The notes: a model not told the origin generated them from the sequence alone. DNA of 64,000 nucleotides from Luidia sarsii (GCA_949987565.1 OX465111.1:19285846-19349845), one strand, 5' to 3'. Positions 21,968 to 32,794 are shown, counted from the stretch's first letter. Made by a program: numbers and translations.

Positions 21968-24900
21968 GACAGAGAGAGGATGGGGAGAGAGAGAGAGGGG
22001 GAAGGAAGAGCATAGAGAGAGGAGGGAGAGAGGGAGAGAGAGGGGGGTAGAGAGGAGAGAAAGCGGGAGGGAGGAAGAGAGGAAGAAAGAGAGGTAGAGA
22101 AAGAGAGGAGAGAGAGGGGGGAGAGAGAGAGGAGAGGAGGTAGAGAGAGGAGGGATAGAGGGAGGAAGAGAGAGGGAGAGAGAGGGTAGAGAGGAGAGCG
22201 AGAGGGAGGGAGGGGGAGGAGAGAAACCAGAGTACAATCACAAATGAGCAACAGAAACATCAAAACAACAGCAAGAGTATGTTTAAAGAATGACTGGGAA
22301 CATTTATAACAATTTTGAAAAAGGTTTTTCCTTTTGTTTGTTTGACTTCAATTGAAAAAGCTGCATCCACTTTGTGTGATCCCTGAGCTGCTGTAGCCAG
22401 GTTTAAAAACAATTGGTTGCTTGCATCTGAATGAAAGCTGGGGTGTGATCCATGGAGATATACGGCAGTTAATGGTTGAATTGCTTCTGACTGGCGCCCC
22501 CACCCCGTGTTGTCTAGTACCAGTTCAGTCAAGGTTTTCTTTGCCATTTATTCCTTTATTTGTTGGATTTTTTTTCTGACTGATGCCCCCACCCCGGCAA
22601 AGACTAGTTGACTATTTAGGAAGGCCACCATCTAAGGGCTGGATAGCTCAGATGGTAAGAGCGCTGGTGTGCCAAAGACTAGTTGACTATTAGGGAAGGC
22701 CACCATCTAAAGGCTGGATAGCTCAGATGGTAAGAGCACTGGTGTGCCAAAGACTAGTTGACTATTAGGGAATACCACCATCTAAGGGCTGGATAGCTCA
22801 GATGGTAAGAGCACCGGTGTGCCAAAGACTAGTTGACTGTTAGGGAAGGCCACCATCTAAGGGCTGGATAGCTCAGATGGTAAGAGCACTGGTGTGTCAA
22901 AGACTAGTTGACTGTTTGGGAAGGCCACCATCTAAGGGCTGGATAGCTCAGATGGGAAGAGCACTAGTACCGGTATGCAAAACCCAGTCCAGTCAAAGTT
23001 TTCTTAGCCATTTAACAAAAAAATTGTTTTGTTAATGAAGAGGGGGGGGGGTCGTATGGAGTGAGCAGATTACATTGGTTTTAGCAGCTCAGTCTTGTTA
23101 AACAAACATTTTCATTTGGTTCCAGGCCTCCGTGGTGCCTGGACATGAAAACTCTGTCGGTACCTGGATGCCAAACCCGGGACCCGGGGAGAAGATCTGC
23201 GTGCCGATCTGCTCCGAGATGTTGACCGGCCTGGACCACGTGACCCCGTCGTCCACGCTCCGGATTAGCTTGTTGCTGGCGACGGCGCACTTGTCGTGGT
23301 GGAGGCAGGTGCCGTACATGATGAAGATGGTGGCCGTCTCGTCGTCCACAATGACATTCCCAAGGTTTAGGCCATCCAGGATGAGGTAGCCGTCGTCCAC
23401 GATGAACTGCGTGGGCTCCCAGTAGTCGCCTGCAACCATTGGACAAAACAGCGGATGTGGAACATTTGCGGTGACAAAAATTTGTATGAGTCGTCTCTTT
23501 TTGTGAGCGCGTGTGGCTCTCCGAGGAGAGCCGGTATCTCTACGCTTTTAAGCAATGTGTGCTATTCCTGTCGTCAGAAGACCGTCACAAAGAATGTTTA
23601 CAAAGGTTGAGCTCATAGATATAACACGTTTGCATCGAGGAGAATGTAATTCGATGAGGGTTTGCCCTGCTCGACGTAATGAGTATTCAGTGCTTTGCCC
23701 GATAACCAATGAACAAAATTCAGGCAGCTCGGGTGGGATTCGAACCCGCAACTTAACCACTTGACCACCGAGCTGGTCGAGGTCGTGTAGCAGATTCAAA
23801 TTCCTGTCCTGGGACACAAATGGATTCCTCCCCCTCTCCTCCTCTTCCCCACCTCCTCCTCCCTTTCCTCCCACCCTCTCCTCCCCTCCCCAATCCTTCT
23901 CGCCTCCTCCCACTCCCTTTCCTCATCCTTCTCTTCTCCTCCTCCCCATTCCCCTCCTCCTCCTCCTCTTCCTTCTTCCCCTTCTCCTTGTTCTTCTCCC
24001 CCTTCGCCCCTCCCCTCCCCCTCCTCCTCTCCCTCCCTCCCCCTCCTCCTCTGTAGGCCTACCCAGGGCATCCTTTGAGCGCCGGATGGCCACAAACTTT
24101 GGGCCGGCATCTCCCGTAGTGTTCTTCCTGGCTTCTGCCACGGCCAGGAGGTGACCCTTTGGGGTGTAGGTCACCAACGGGATGCGGTAGATGTCCACCC
24201 CTGCCTCGCTGTGCTTCCACAGAATTGTCCTTGCTGAGACATTCGGAGTCACCTAAAAAAATAAAAAATCATCGCGACAACGAAAAAGTTTTTCGAGTGT
24301 CAAACTGTGAGATGGGCCATCTCAGGTTTTGGTCTTAAAAAAAGATTACCACCTCAGTAACTAGAGTATCTGTAGCCCTTGTTAAATTTTATTAACCCCA
24401 ACGCTTTGCACCTCCCGCACAGGACCCACACTGTATACTGCAATTTACCACAGTGCCTTCATGGGTGCAGGCTCACATACCACAGGATACCACAAAAACC
24501 ACTCTGTGGTATGTCGTGGTATATGGCCCTTATCCTCCCACAGGAAAAACCATGTGTGGTTAATTGTGGTTTCAATGCCATTACTAGTTAGGATTAATAT
24601 TTCTCATTTATTTGACTGTTTATAGCAATCCAGAGACAGAGAACTAAAAACAGCTGACATATAAACATTGAAAATACCAACAATCACACAAATTAAAAAA
24701 TGCTATTTGAAATTTGAAGAACAAAAATCAATTAAAATTTACTGCAGGAAAAATACCGCAGGAAATTTACAGAAATACAACAAATTAATATAAAATCACG
24801 ATTTGATACCCAAAATCCCAGGAACAAAATTAGTTGACAATTAATGTGCTCGTTTTTGAAACAATTTGGCAATACCATTGATCAATAAGCAGTGATCACA

Positions 24901-25774
24901 ATATCAAACCTGTCCCCCAAAAAATAAATAAAACTAGTATTAAAAGGGCAGGAGACTAGAGTTACTGTAGTCAGTAGCTACAAACTCATTTTTGAAAAAA
25001 TGACAAAGAGAACTTTAACCGGACGGGACTTGTTCCCCTTTGAGAAAGGTCCTGCTAGGATCAAAACGTCAGGCCCATTAAATTTTAAGATTTGCATTTT
25101 GGTCATTTTAGTCAGTACGGTAAGCAGTTTGCAAAATTTTTGTATATCACTTTAAAAAAAAAAAGGTTTACTTTTAAGCATAGTATTTGTTAAAAAGTGT
25201 TCAGGTCAAGACCTGAAATAAAAAAAATAATTAAAAATCAGTGAAAATAAACAGAAATGTCTCGCGTGGAAACAACTCATGCGACTTGTGCATTGTTTAA
25301 TGCGTCCGAAGTTGACACCTGGAGTCACGTGATAAGACTAGAGACGAATCACATGATTCTACGGCGAGTGATATTTTTTTCTCCTAGTTAGGTTGGGGGC
25401 AAAGATAAAAAAATAAAAAAAGTGCAGCATGTTGCTTTTCGATCTTTGCCACGATTCTACTGAAAGTCATATTGTGAGTTTACAATTACATGTTTGCAAG
25501 ATCTCAATCCATTGCTGCGTGATGCTAATTTATTCCAAATACTTCCAATTTTTCAAATTTCTTTCCCGAAAAAACTAGTGCCGTAGTGGTAGTGCAGTCT
25601 AGTTCGGCCGTAGCTCTAGCTAGCTCTAGCCACTATGCCATAGACAATGCATACAGACTGACTCACCTTTGCATTGTCATCTAGGTGTCCGCAAACAGAG
25701 CTTTCTAATCTTAAATAAAACAGTACTAAAACTACCAGAAAAGCGCTAGCTATGCTCCGTGAAGGCGTAGCCAT
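19113..25774 (-). CDS. NEU1: NEU1-like sialidase, gene A, complete, 6 exons
   Basis: Exons on the minus strand, 5' to 3': 25774-25667, 24252-24063, 23429-23164, 21833-21651, 20727-20508 and 19315-19113, about 389 residues. It is predicted to remove terminal sialic acids from glycoconjugates (exo-alpha-sialidase, lysosomal family). Residues 1-30 look like a signal peptide. Motifs: Y-R-I-P with the first catalytic Arg; E-A-R-K then the acid/base Asp; Asp boxes [16 protein letters not shown] and [12 protein letters not shown] with the catalytic Glu; N-I-R-N with the second Arg; a third Arg encoded by a codon split across intron 5; and S-G-Y-S-S-M with the nucleophilic Tyr. It alone keeps the G-I-P-Y-G segment found in human NEU1, so it looks closest to the ancestral gene. 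The C-terminus is L-Y-D-E. An in-frame ATG lies upstream at 25897; I chose 25774 because it starts directly at the signal peptide. Confidence 0.92.
19494..19872. mobile_element. MITE with 3-bp TAA duplication (PIF/Harbinger-like guess)
   Basis: The ends AGCCGTGTTTCCACTGGACT and AGTCCAGTGGAAACGCGGCT are inverted repeats, flanked by TAA at 19491-19493 and 19873-19875. The interior is rich in CGGTTA/TAACCG blocks. It is in intron 5 of gene A. Confidence 0.75.
19985..20453. mobile_element. Second, related MITE
   Basis: The ends AGCCGTGTCTGCACTGGACT and AGTCCAGTGCGGACAGGGCT are inverted repeats flanked by AAA on both sides. The interior is related to the neighbouring element at 19494-19872. It ends 54 bp before exon 5 of gene A. 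Confidence 0.75.
20735..21640. repeat. GA-rich tract with AGTCAGAGAGATGA units
   Basis: About 900 bp of AGAGAG with recurring GAGTCAGAGAGATGA phrases fills intron 4 of gene A. It is nearly all purine on the plus strand. Confidence 0.9.
21841..22225. repeat. GA-rich tract with a short CAGA microsatellite
   Basis: GGGAGAGAGAGG repeats with (CAGA)n at about 21941-21967, in intron 3 of gene A. Confidence 0.9.
22270..22560 (+). mobile_element. Body of the tRNA-linked repeat
   Basis: It contains GCTGCATCCACTTTGTGTG, CATCTGAATGAAAGC, GAGATATACGGCAGTTAATGG and CTTCTGACTGGCGCCCCCAC. This body recurs upstream of the arrays at 31.3-31.6 and 34.05 kb and, inverted, beside the array at 61.5 kb. Confidence 0.7.
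22590..23000 (+). repeat. Tandem array 1 of the A-box half of a tRNA-derived repeat, about 5 copies
   Basis: Units of about 75 bp read CAAAGACTAGTTGACTATT, a CCACCATCTAA spacer, then GGATAGCTCAGATGGTAAGA. Only the last unit runs on into sequence resembling the rest of the tRNA head. It is in intron 3 of gene A. Confidence 0.9.
23440..23545 (-). mobile_element. Decayed PLE-type tail
   Basis: It has a TTTGCGGTGACA end and a GGCTCTCCGAGGAGAGCC hairpin like those at 18.5, 38.7, 46.3, 55.2 and 62.3 kb. It is in intron 2 of gene A. Confidence 0.5.
23570..23800 (-). mobile_element. Second tRNA-derived SINE family
   Basis: The minus strand has an A-box-like GGTGGTCAAGTGGTTAAG (23754-23771) and a perfect B-box GGTTCGAATCCC (23735-23746). 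Its GCTCGACGTAAT body recurs in a fragment at 32130-32190. It differs from the GATAGCTCAG family. Confidence 0.65.
23822..24055. repeat. CT-rich tract in intron 2 of gene A
   Basis: CCTCCTCTTCCC-type pyrimidine run ending 8 bp before the exon 2 donor (minus strand). Confidence 0.9.
24395..24592. mobile_element. Dispersed repeat, copy 1
   Basis: It shares about 190 bp with 42298-42485, from CAACGC(T/A)(T/A)TTGCACC to GTGGTTTCAATGCC, including repeated CCACA/TGTGG blocks that can pair. It is in intron 1 of gene A. Confidence 0.8.
25030..25150 (+). mobile_element. GAAACGTC-family tail (variant CAAAACGTC)
   Basis: CTTTGAGAAAGGTCCTGCTA is followed by GGATCAAAACGTC and the 3' segment TTTGCATTTTGGTCATTT. 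It is in intron 1 of gene A. Confidence 0.75.
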
Positions 25775-26135
25775 GTTTTGATCGGAAAATGCGACCGACG
25801 AGAGGTGAATACTGAGCGCATTGGTCGCAGGCTTTGAGGCTACGCCCGTCGTCACCCGTGTGCGGTCAAGGACAAGAAAAAACAATGAAAAGGTCATTGG
25901 CTACGGCTTCTAAATGCACGTGGGTCTACGGAGTCCGCAATCCAGCAGCCGCAGCCATTGCCGTTGGGCCGTGTGTAAAATAATGTCCTTCGGCCCATTG
26001 AGGGCGCCCTATTTCAAAACACCTACAAGGAAGAGTGAAAAATACATGCACTGCATCGTCCGCTATAATTTACAAAGAACAATTCATAATGTCTGCTTAA
26101 ATTCAAACATTTGTACGCCTTTGAATGAATTTGAT
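25775..26135. promoter_or_regulatory. Shared divergent promoter region of genes A and B
   Basis: The start codons of A (minus) and B (plus) are 361 bp apart with no repeat between them. The two 5' UTRs and both promoters must fit here. I see no convincing TATA box. Confidence 0.6.
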
Positions 26136-29100
26136 ATGATGGTATTACCCTTTTCATGTGCCTTACTGGGCCTGACCTTCATTCTGACTGTTCTGTGTAG
26201 CGTTGGACTACCCGCTGCAAAAGTAAGTGTGTGCAGATGTTATGCAGACGACATGATCATTGATGATGGGGATGGAGGGGGGGGGGGGTTACCGACCGAG
26301 TTGGACTTTTTCTTCGTCTTGATTAAGTAGACCTACGGCTCTCAGATACTCTGCTAATGAGTATCTGCTAATGATATCGATATTTGGCTGTTTAATATGG
26401 CAGTAAAAAAAAGTAATCCCGCTGTAGCTTGAAAAGTGTGGGAACATTTCACAATTTTCTAGAAGAAAAGTTCCTTTTTTTTTTAATTCAATAATTATCA
26501 CATTAATGACTAGGCAAAAGTCTTGGTACATATATTAATCTTGATCCACTTTGACATCAACCTCTTCAGCATTTGATAAATCTTGTTATTTTAACTTTTA
26601 AAACACTTATGAAATTAATTGAATTATTGGAATTTATATAATAATAATTAATAATAATATAAAAAGTACCCCTCTGCTTCTTGTCTGCTGTCTTCAATAA
26701 GGTTCAACCCCCTAATTAATTCAATTTTCACATTTTCACATTGACATCCTAGGTATACAATTCATACAAGAGTGAGACAGTATACTTATTCTTAGTATAG
26801 TCGCCCTTTTTTTATCAAATTTTGAAATTTGGAGGGACGGGTGACAGTCACCCGTCCCTCCAAATTTCAAAATTCGATTAAAAAAAAGGTGACTCGTCTG
26901 GTCCAAGTTACTCGGACTAGTCTTAGTACAGTACTAGTATTACTAGTAGTAAGTACAGTAAGAGTACTTACATTGTTACAGACAGTAGGCCCTATGTAAT
27001 TAAGTATAAATATTAAATGTCAATATGAAGGAAACAAAGGAAATGTAAATTAGAGGAGTTAGAAGTAGAGAAGTATTTGCCATAAGTAAACTTTTGCAGC
27101 ACATTTATAATACTTGTTTACAGTTGAGCACCACCAATGATATTTCAATGAGTCTGCGTTTCAGTTCCAATAAGAAATACTGTTGATCGTGGATTGGCGG
27201 TTTTTTTGTTGTATTTTTTTGCCCAATCAGATTAGCCCCAGCATTGTTGCCGAGGAGACGCTATGGCGACCGGGCGAGGCCGACGTGTTCGTCTACCGCT
27301 CTCCCTTGCTGACGTACACCCCTCGAGGGCGCCTCCTTGCCGTCTGCGAAGCCCGCAAGTACTCGGCAGACGATGCCAGCCCAAAGTTTGTTGCGATTCG
27401 CCGCTCAGCCGACGGACTGGGTGAGTTTGGTCAAATTTCCATTTACCGGTTTGTTTTTCCCAACTGATCAACACCGGTAGTTTGAGAAAATGTACAGTAA
27501 CTGTAGCCCCTGTCACTATGAACATCTAAGCCGTGAAAATGGGGTGAAAATGTCATTTAGCCGTGAAAAGAACATTCACCGTGTTTTCACCCCTATTTCA
27601 TGGCACACAGTTAGCCAAGTCATTTTCAAGGTGTTTAAACCAGTGGTCTCCAAGGCCACATTCCTGGTGGTAAATGGCAAAGAGAAGTATCTGGGAGTGG
27701 CAGGTAAGAAGGACACAATACAGTACCTCTATGGGGGCTGGATGGTGGTCCCTACTGATAATTAAATTAGCCATCCCCCAAGGCTGGAGCTTGCCACCCT
27801 AGGTATTCACGGGTTTTTTCAAGGTCTCTTTATTGACCTAAATATGTCCTTATCAGGTCAGAGAAGAGATTATTTTCATGGTGAATTCACTGTACAATGC
27901 ACCGTGAAATCACAGTGACTTTTTAGTTTCACGGCGAAATGACATTTTCATAGTTTCATAGTGTGTACTCCTTTGTTTTTTAAACAAATGGGATGTTTTA
28001 ATCCTTGTACAATGATCAAAAAACTTAAAATAGTTAAGCACAGGAGTACAAGGGCAACACTTACTGTGGCTAGGTTGAGTCCTTTCTCTCAACTAAACTC
28101 GACCTAACAGATACTGGATGCAGGCGACCCCATTAGGCGTGAGTGTAGTAAGGTCAGCTTGGGTATACAAGGATTGGGCAGAAGTTGGCATTCCAGGAGA
28201 TGACTCATGGTCTCCTTCTCTCCATATTCACATTACTGGTTGACCTTCAGTGTTGAAACCCCATTTAGCCGTTAGGGCTTTGCACCGGCCGACTCCAGCA
28301 TGCAGACGATTGAAGACATAGCAAGAATGGCAATGATTGGCAGGATCCTGGTGGGAGGGACTACTTAAAGCCCCAACACAACATTGGTCGAGGTCAAAGA
28401 ATAGCATCCATACGTTGTCTGATCCAACATATGCATGAAATAGCACACCTGTGAACATTTCAGCTCAATTCGCCAACCGAGTCTCGAGAAAGTCGTGAAA
28501 ACCGCTTCATTTGGTTCGCGAAAATGCAACATTCAACGCTGTACTGTTCTGAAAAATAGTTTAGATCTCGGTGAGACGTAAACGATTTCTTTTACTCTTT
28601 TCTGTGAGGTTTCTACTATAACCATCTCCAAACTGTATAAGTTTCATTTAAATCTGTGAACATTTCTGTTTTTCGATCTTACCAATGTTGTGTAGGGGCT
28701 TTAGGGCTGATGTTAACATTGTGGATTGTGCTGGTCAGTGCACAGATTTGTTAAGCCAGAGGTCTGGCCTTCAAACGAATTTCATTTTGGCTTCTATTTG
28801 TCTCAAATACCGTTGCAATCCAAGGCGACAGCTGGGAGCCCACAGCGCTGGTCGTGGACGACGGCTACGGCGCCCTCGATGGCCTGAACCTCGGCAATGT
28901 TATCGTGGACGACGAGAGGGGGCTCATCTTGGTCATGTACTCCGTCTGCTACCACCACAAGGGCTGCGGGGTGGCCAGCGTCATGCTGATCCGGAGCGTG
29001 GACGACGGGGTCACGTGGTCGAGGCCGGTCAACGTCTCGGAGCAGATCGGCACGATGACCTTCTCCCCTGGGCCGGGATTCGGTTTCCAGGTGAGGAGTG

Positions 29101-32100
29101 ACTCTTCAATTCATTTCAATTTTTGTGTCGTGGGTGAACAGACACCATTAAATATTTTTGATACGGATTGGTCTTTATTTCACACAACTCAAGCAGACAA
29201 CACCACCAAGAACAAACCCTGCAATAAAAATGCAAGATAAAATACCCGAAGATCAGAGAGTGTCGTGTCCTAAACCACCTCAAAATACGAAATCTGCCTG
29301 TAAATCCATCAGAGCCGTTAAGCATTCCACGGATTGAATAAATAGAATAGCTAGCCTCACGAGAGTATCGTCATTAAATTCCTCCAAATGACAAGCACAA
29401 CGCCAACTTCGCCATTCTCATTATAACTTTTTTTAGTACATGCAGTAACAAACATTTCACCTCTTAATCTTGCAAGGAAGTAAAACATGTAGACTGGTTC
29501 TAATAGACAGAAAATGCATTTGAATTAACAAAGTAAGTCGCTGGAAGCTTTCCCCCCCCAAAAAAAACAAAATCAAGTAAATTTATACAAAACCGTTGCC
29601 CCTTTATTTGACTTTTAAATTGAAAAAAAAGCTGCATCCACATTGCGTGATCAACATTCCCTCCTCTCCCAGAAAAAGCTGATGCCCAACAAGGGCAGAC
29701 TGGTGTCGTGCGGGCACAACGGCAATGGGGGACCGCTGTGGGGCCTTCACTGCCTGCTTAGCGATGACCACGGGGCGACCTGGAAGTGGGGCGGATGGAT
29801 CAAGTCCGAGGGGAGCTTCGTCCCCACGGAGTGCCAGGTAGGCTCGGCCGCCCTACGACCTACGACCTATGACCCTGGGAGCCTGCCCACGGGCTGCAAC
29901 ACTTGAAGTCTATTTCATCAAACTCATCGTGACTTACGATCTATCGCAAAACGATGACCGATGCACAGAAACCATACAGCGTATCACAACTTACGATCAC
30001 CACTACGACGTCTGCAAACCGGTACCCAGAAACTGGCAAAGCGGACATAAACAGACGCCGCAGCGCGCATTCTTCAGTTGCCTGATGAAGGTTAGCAGTT
30101 AGCAACCGAAACGTCGCCACCAGCAACGACACATCGCGTGACTTTGATCACCCTTTCCACTTATCTACACCACCGCGGTGAACAACCCCTTCATTTCTAT
30201 TGAACTTACGATGGGTTATCCATTGAAGTTGAGCTATGGTGAATCGTAAGGCTTTGTGAAATCCACCCCTGATCAGTTAACAAGCAAAGGGACAAATTAC
30301 AAATAAAATTCACAAGGTTTTGGCAAAGAAATCTTTGACTGGACCGGGACTTGAACCCGAGACCTCTGGTTTGGCGTACCGGCGCTCTGACCATCTTTGC
30401 CGGGGTGGGGGTGCCAGTCACAAGCATTTAATCATTCACTCCCGTATATCTCTAGGGAGCATGCCCCCGCTTTCAGAAGATTTGGTGAAGGATTTAAATG
30501 TCTCCTTCTGTCAATTGGATGAGACAGATTTTATTGGAAGGGGTCTTTTTTGGTTTGATAGATATCTTTTCAGGCTGTTTTGTCCAAAAAGATTTGCCTG
30601 TTTATTTTTTTCAAAATTAGGACAGCCTGGCGTTTCGTTGCTAGCAGGACCTTTGAGAAAGGTCCTGCAAGGATCGAAACGTCAGGCCCTCCTAAATTTT
30701 GATATAAATTTGTTTTTTGGGTCATTTCAGTCAGTACTTACTACTCAGTAGGTTGCAACAGTTTTGGATATTACCCTACAGTGTCAATGTGTGATGACTC
30801 TGAGTTTTGGGCCTTTTTTTTCGCTCTGCAGGCCGTAGAATTGCCAGATGGGTCAGTCATGGTCAACATTCGGAACAATGCGCAGTACCAGTGCGACTGC
30901 CGACTGGTAGCCCGCAGCTACGACGGTGCCCAGACCTTTTCGCCGAAGGACATCAGCGTGGATCGGGCGTTGGTGGAGCCCGGCTGTGCCGCTGGCCTGC
31001 TCTACCACAGGGGCGTCTTGTTCTTCTCCAACCCAAAGAGTACCACCGAGAGTGAGTCCTGTAGCTTATTGACCGCTCTAATTCCTCTCAAAATTGAGTT
31101 GGCCTGACGTTTCGATCCTAGCAGGACCTTTCTCAAAGGCAGACGTTTCAATCCTAGTAGGACCTTTCCCAAAACGTCAGGCCCACTAAATTTTGAGATT
31201 TGCATTTTGGTAATTTTAGTCGGTAAGCAGTTTGTAACATTTTTGTATATTACTTTAAGGTAATTCCTCTCAATTGAATAGCTTCTGATGACTGGCACCC
31301 CCCCCCCCAGCCCGGCAAAGACTGGCTGCATCCAAGTTGTGCGATTCTTGTCGTAGCCAGGTTTACAACAATTGGTTGTTTGCATCTGAATGAAAGCTGG
31401 CCGTGTGATCCCTGGAGATATACGGCAGTCAGTGGTTGAATTGCTTCTGACTGGCGCCCCCACCCCAGCCCGGCAAAGACTGGCTGCATCCAAGTTGTGC
31501 GATTCTTGTCGTAGCCAGGTTTACACCAATTAGTTGTTTGCATCGGAATGAAAGTGGGGATGTGATCCCTGGCGATATGCGGCAGTTAATGGTTGAATTG
31601 CTTCTGACTGGCGTCCCCACGCCGGCAAAGACTAGTTGACTATTAGGGAGGCCCACCCTCTAAGGGCTGGATAGCTCAGATGGTAAGAGCGCTGGTGTGC
31701 CAAAGACTAGTTGACTATTAGGGAGGGCCACCCTCTAAGGACTGGATAGCTCAGATGGTAAGAGCACTGGTGTGCCAAAGACTAGTTGACTATTAGGAAA
31801 GGCCACCATCTAATGGGCTGGATAGCTCAGATGGTAAGAGCACTGGTGTGCCAAAGACTAGTTGACTATTAGGAAAGGCCACCATCTAATGGGCTGGATA
31901 GCTCAGATGGGAAGAGCACTGGTGTGCCAAAGACTAGTTGACTATTAGGGAGGGCCACCCTCTAAGGACTGGATAGCTCAGATGGTAAGAGTGCTGGTGT
32001 GCCAAAGACTAGTTGACTATTAGGGAGGGCCACCATCTAAGGGCTGGATAGCTCAGATGGTAAGAGTGCTGGATGATGCAAAACCAGTGGTCTCGGGTTC

Positions 32101-32447
32101 AAGTGGGTTTCGAACCTACTTTTTTTTTATCAGGCATCGTGCAAAGCACTGAGCACTCAGTGCTTATTACGTCGAGCAGGGCAAACCCTCACTGAATCAA
32201 CGTGGCTATTCATTTTGTGTATGTATGTGTTGTGGTGTTTCGTGCAGGAGTGGACCTCACCTTGCGGTGGAGCTACGACAACGGAACCACCTGGCCCGGT
32301 CAGCTGACCATCTGGGACAAGTCCAGCGGACACAGCACGATTACCGCCCACTACGGAACCTCACCCTACATCTTCCTGCTGATCGAGAAGGGCTTCATCT
32401 CCTACACCGAGTCGGTGGTCTTTGTGCGCGTGAGCCTTTACGACTGA
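26136..32447 (+). CDS. NEU1: NEU1-like sialidase, gene B, complete but with altered active site
   Basis: Exons: 26136-26222, 27231-27420, 28825-29090, 29673-29837, 30832-31051 and 32248-32447, about 375 residues, same phases as gene A. Residues 1-26 look like a signal peptide; a second Met follows at 26139. It keeps the first Arg but in Y-R-S-P instead of Y-R-I-P, the acid/base Asp after E-A-R-K, the Glu in T-E-C-Q, the Arg in N-I-R-N, the split-codon Arg before V-D-L-T-L-R-W, and three Asp boxes. The nucleophile position reads S-G-H-S-T: the codon at 32331-32333 is CAC (His) where the family has Tyr. It also has L-I-E-K-G where others have Y or F before E-K-G. The fold should be retained, but ordinary sialidase activity is doubtful. 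It may be a binding protein or a changed enzyme. The frame is fully open, so it is not an obvious pseudogene. Confidence 0.9.
26800..26935. mobile_element. Palindromic MITE, copy 1
   Basis: Two arms of about 40 bp meet almost without spacer around CAGTCACC (about 26850), with AAATTTTGAAATTTGGAGGG on the left. An 8-bp flank TCTTAGTA appears on both sides. It is related to 41472-41605. It is in intron 1 of gene B. Confidence 0.75.
29906..30272. mobile_element. CGTAACTTACGAT element split by a PLE insertion
   Basis: The outer parts match the intact copy at 18808-18962 (AACTCATCGTGACTTACGAT on the left; GGGTTATCCATTG and CTTTGTGAAATCC on the right). The middle is the 205-bp insert 29998-30202. 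It is in intron 4 of gene B. Confidence 0.8.
29998..30202 (+). mobile_element. 5'-truncated PLE tail with hammerhead-like motif and 10-bp target duplication
   Basis: The direct repeat AACTTACGAT lies at 29988-29997 and 30203-30212. The insert contains CTGATGA (30082-30088), a GGTT/AACC stem, and GAAACGTC (30108-30115), and ends CCCCTTCATTTCTATTG. It closely matches the longer copy at 35147-35549. Confidence 0.85.
30340..30455 (-). mobile_element. tRNA-derived SINE-like head with body fragment
   Basis: The tail AAAGATTTCTTTGCC, B-box GGTTCAAGTCCC and a head truncated at the A-box run directly into the inverted body segment (GGGGGTGCCAGTC). It is in intron 4 of gene B. Confidence 0.6.
30612..30780. 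mobile_element. Inverted pair of GAAACGTC tails
   Basis: A minus copy (30612-30650) and a plus copy (30650-30701) form a palindrome. The plus copy continues with the TTTGGGTCATTTCAGTCAG 3' segment. It ends about 50 bp before exon 5 of gene B. Confidence 0.75.
31097..31260. mobile_element. GAAACGTC tails, inverted and partly rearranged
   Basis: A minus copy at 31100-31143 is followed by a rearranged minus/plus copy to 31190 and the 3' segment TTTGCATTTTGGTAATTTTA. It is in intron 5 of gene B. Confidence 0.7.
31618..32105 (+). repeat. Tandem array 2 of the A-box half repeat, about 6 copies
   Basis: About 75-bp units as in array 1. Only the last copy (from about 32042) continues to CTCGGGTTCAAGTGGG, a B-box-like end. 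It is in intron 5 of gene B. Confidence 0.9.
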
Positions 32448-32509
32448 TGGCCGCCCTCTTGAGTCCCTGCCGCTATCGGCGCACGTCGCGACAGTGCCGT
32501 TTTGACAAG

Positions 32510-32710
32510 AAACGTTGATTCTCGCAACGTCGAGAAAATCAACGTTTTGACAGCGAAGCGTAGAAATGTTGATTCTCGCAATGTTGAGAAAATCTACGTT
32601 TTGACAGCGAAGCGGAGAAACGTTGGTTCTAGCAACGTCGAGAAAATCAACGTTTTGACAGCGAAGCGGAGATATGTTGATTCTCGCAACGTTGAGAAAG
32701 TTGGGCGACT
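32510..32710. repeat. 54-bp hairpin-forming minisatellite just after the gene B stop
   Basis: About 3.6 units of 54 bp start 62 bp after the stop codon. Each unit contains AACGTTGATTCTCG and its complement CGAGAAAATCAACGTT separated by about 6 bases, so it can fold into a stem of about 14 bp with a small bulge. It probably lies in the 3' UTR of gene B. Confidence 0.85.
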
Positions 32711-32794
32711 ATCACGGAGCAGGCATGCTGCCGCATTCCAAAAGTGTAATCAGCAATATTGTTAAAACCGAGCGAGATTTGAGGAACCTTAAAA

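Noticed and set aside
21252..22241. 329-residue Ser/Leu/Pro-rich frame
   Set aside because: It is the GA/CT tracts flanking exon 4 of gene A read through. Only 21651-21833 is real coding sequence.
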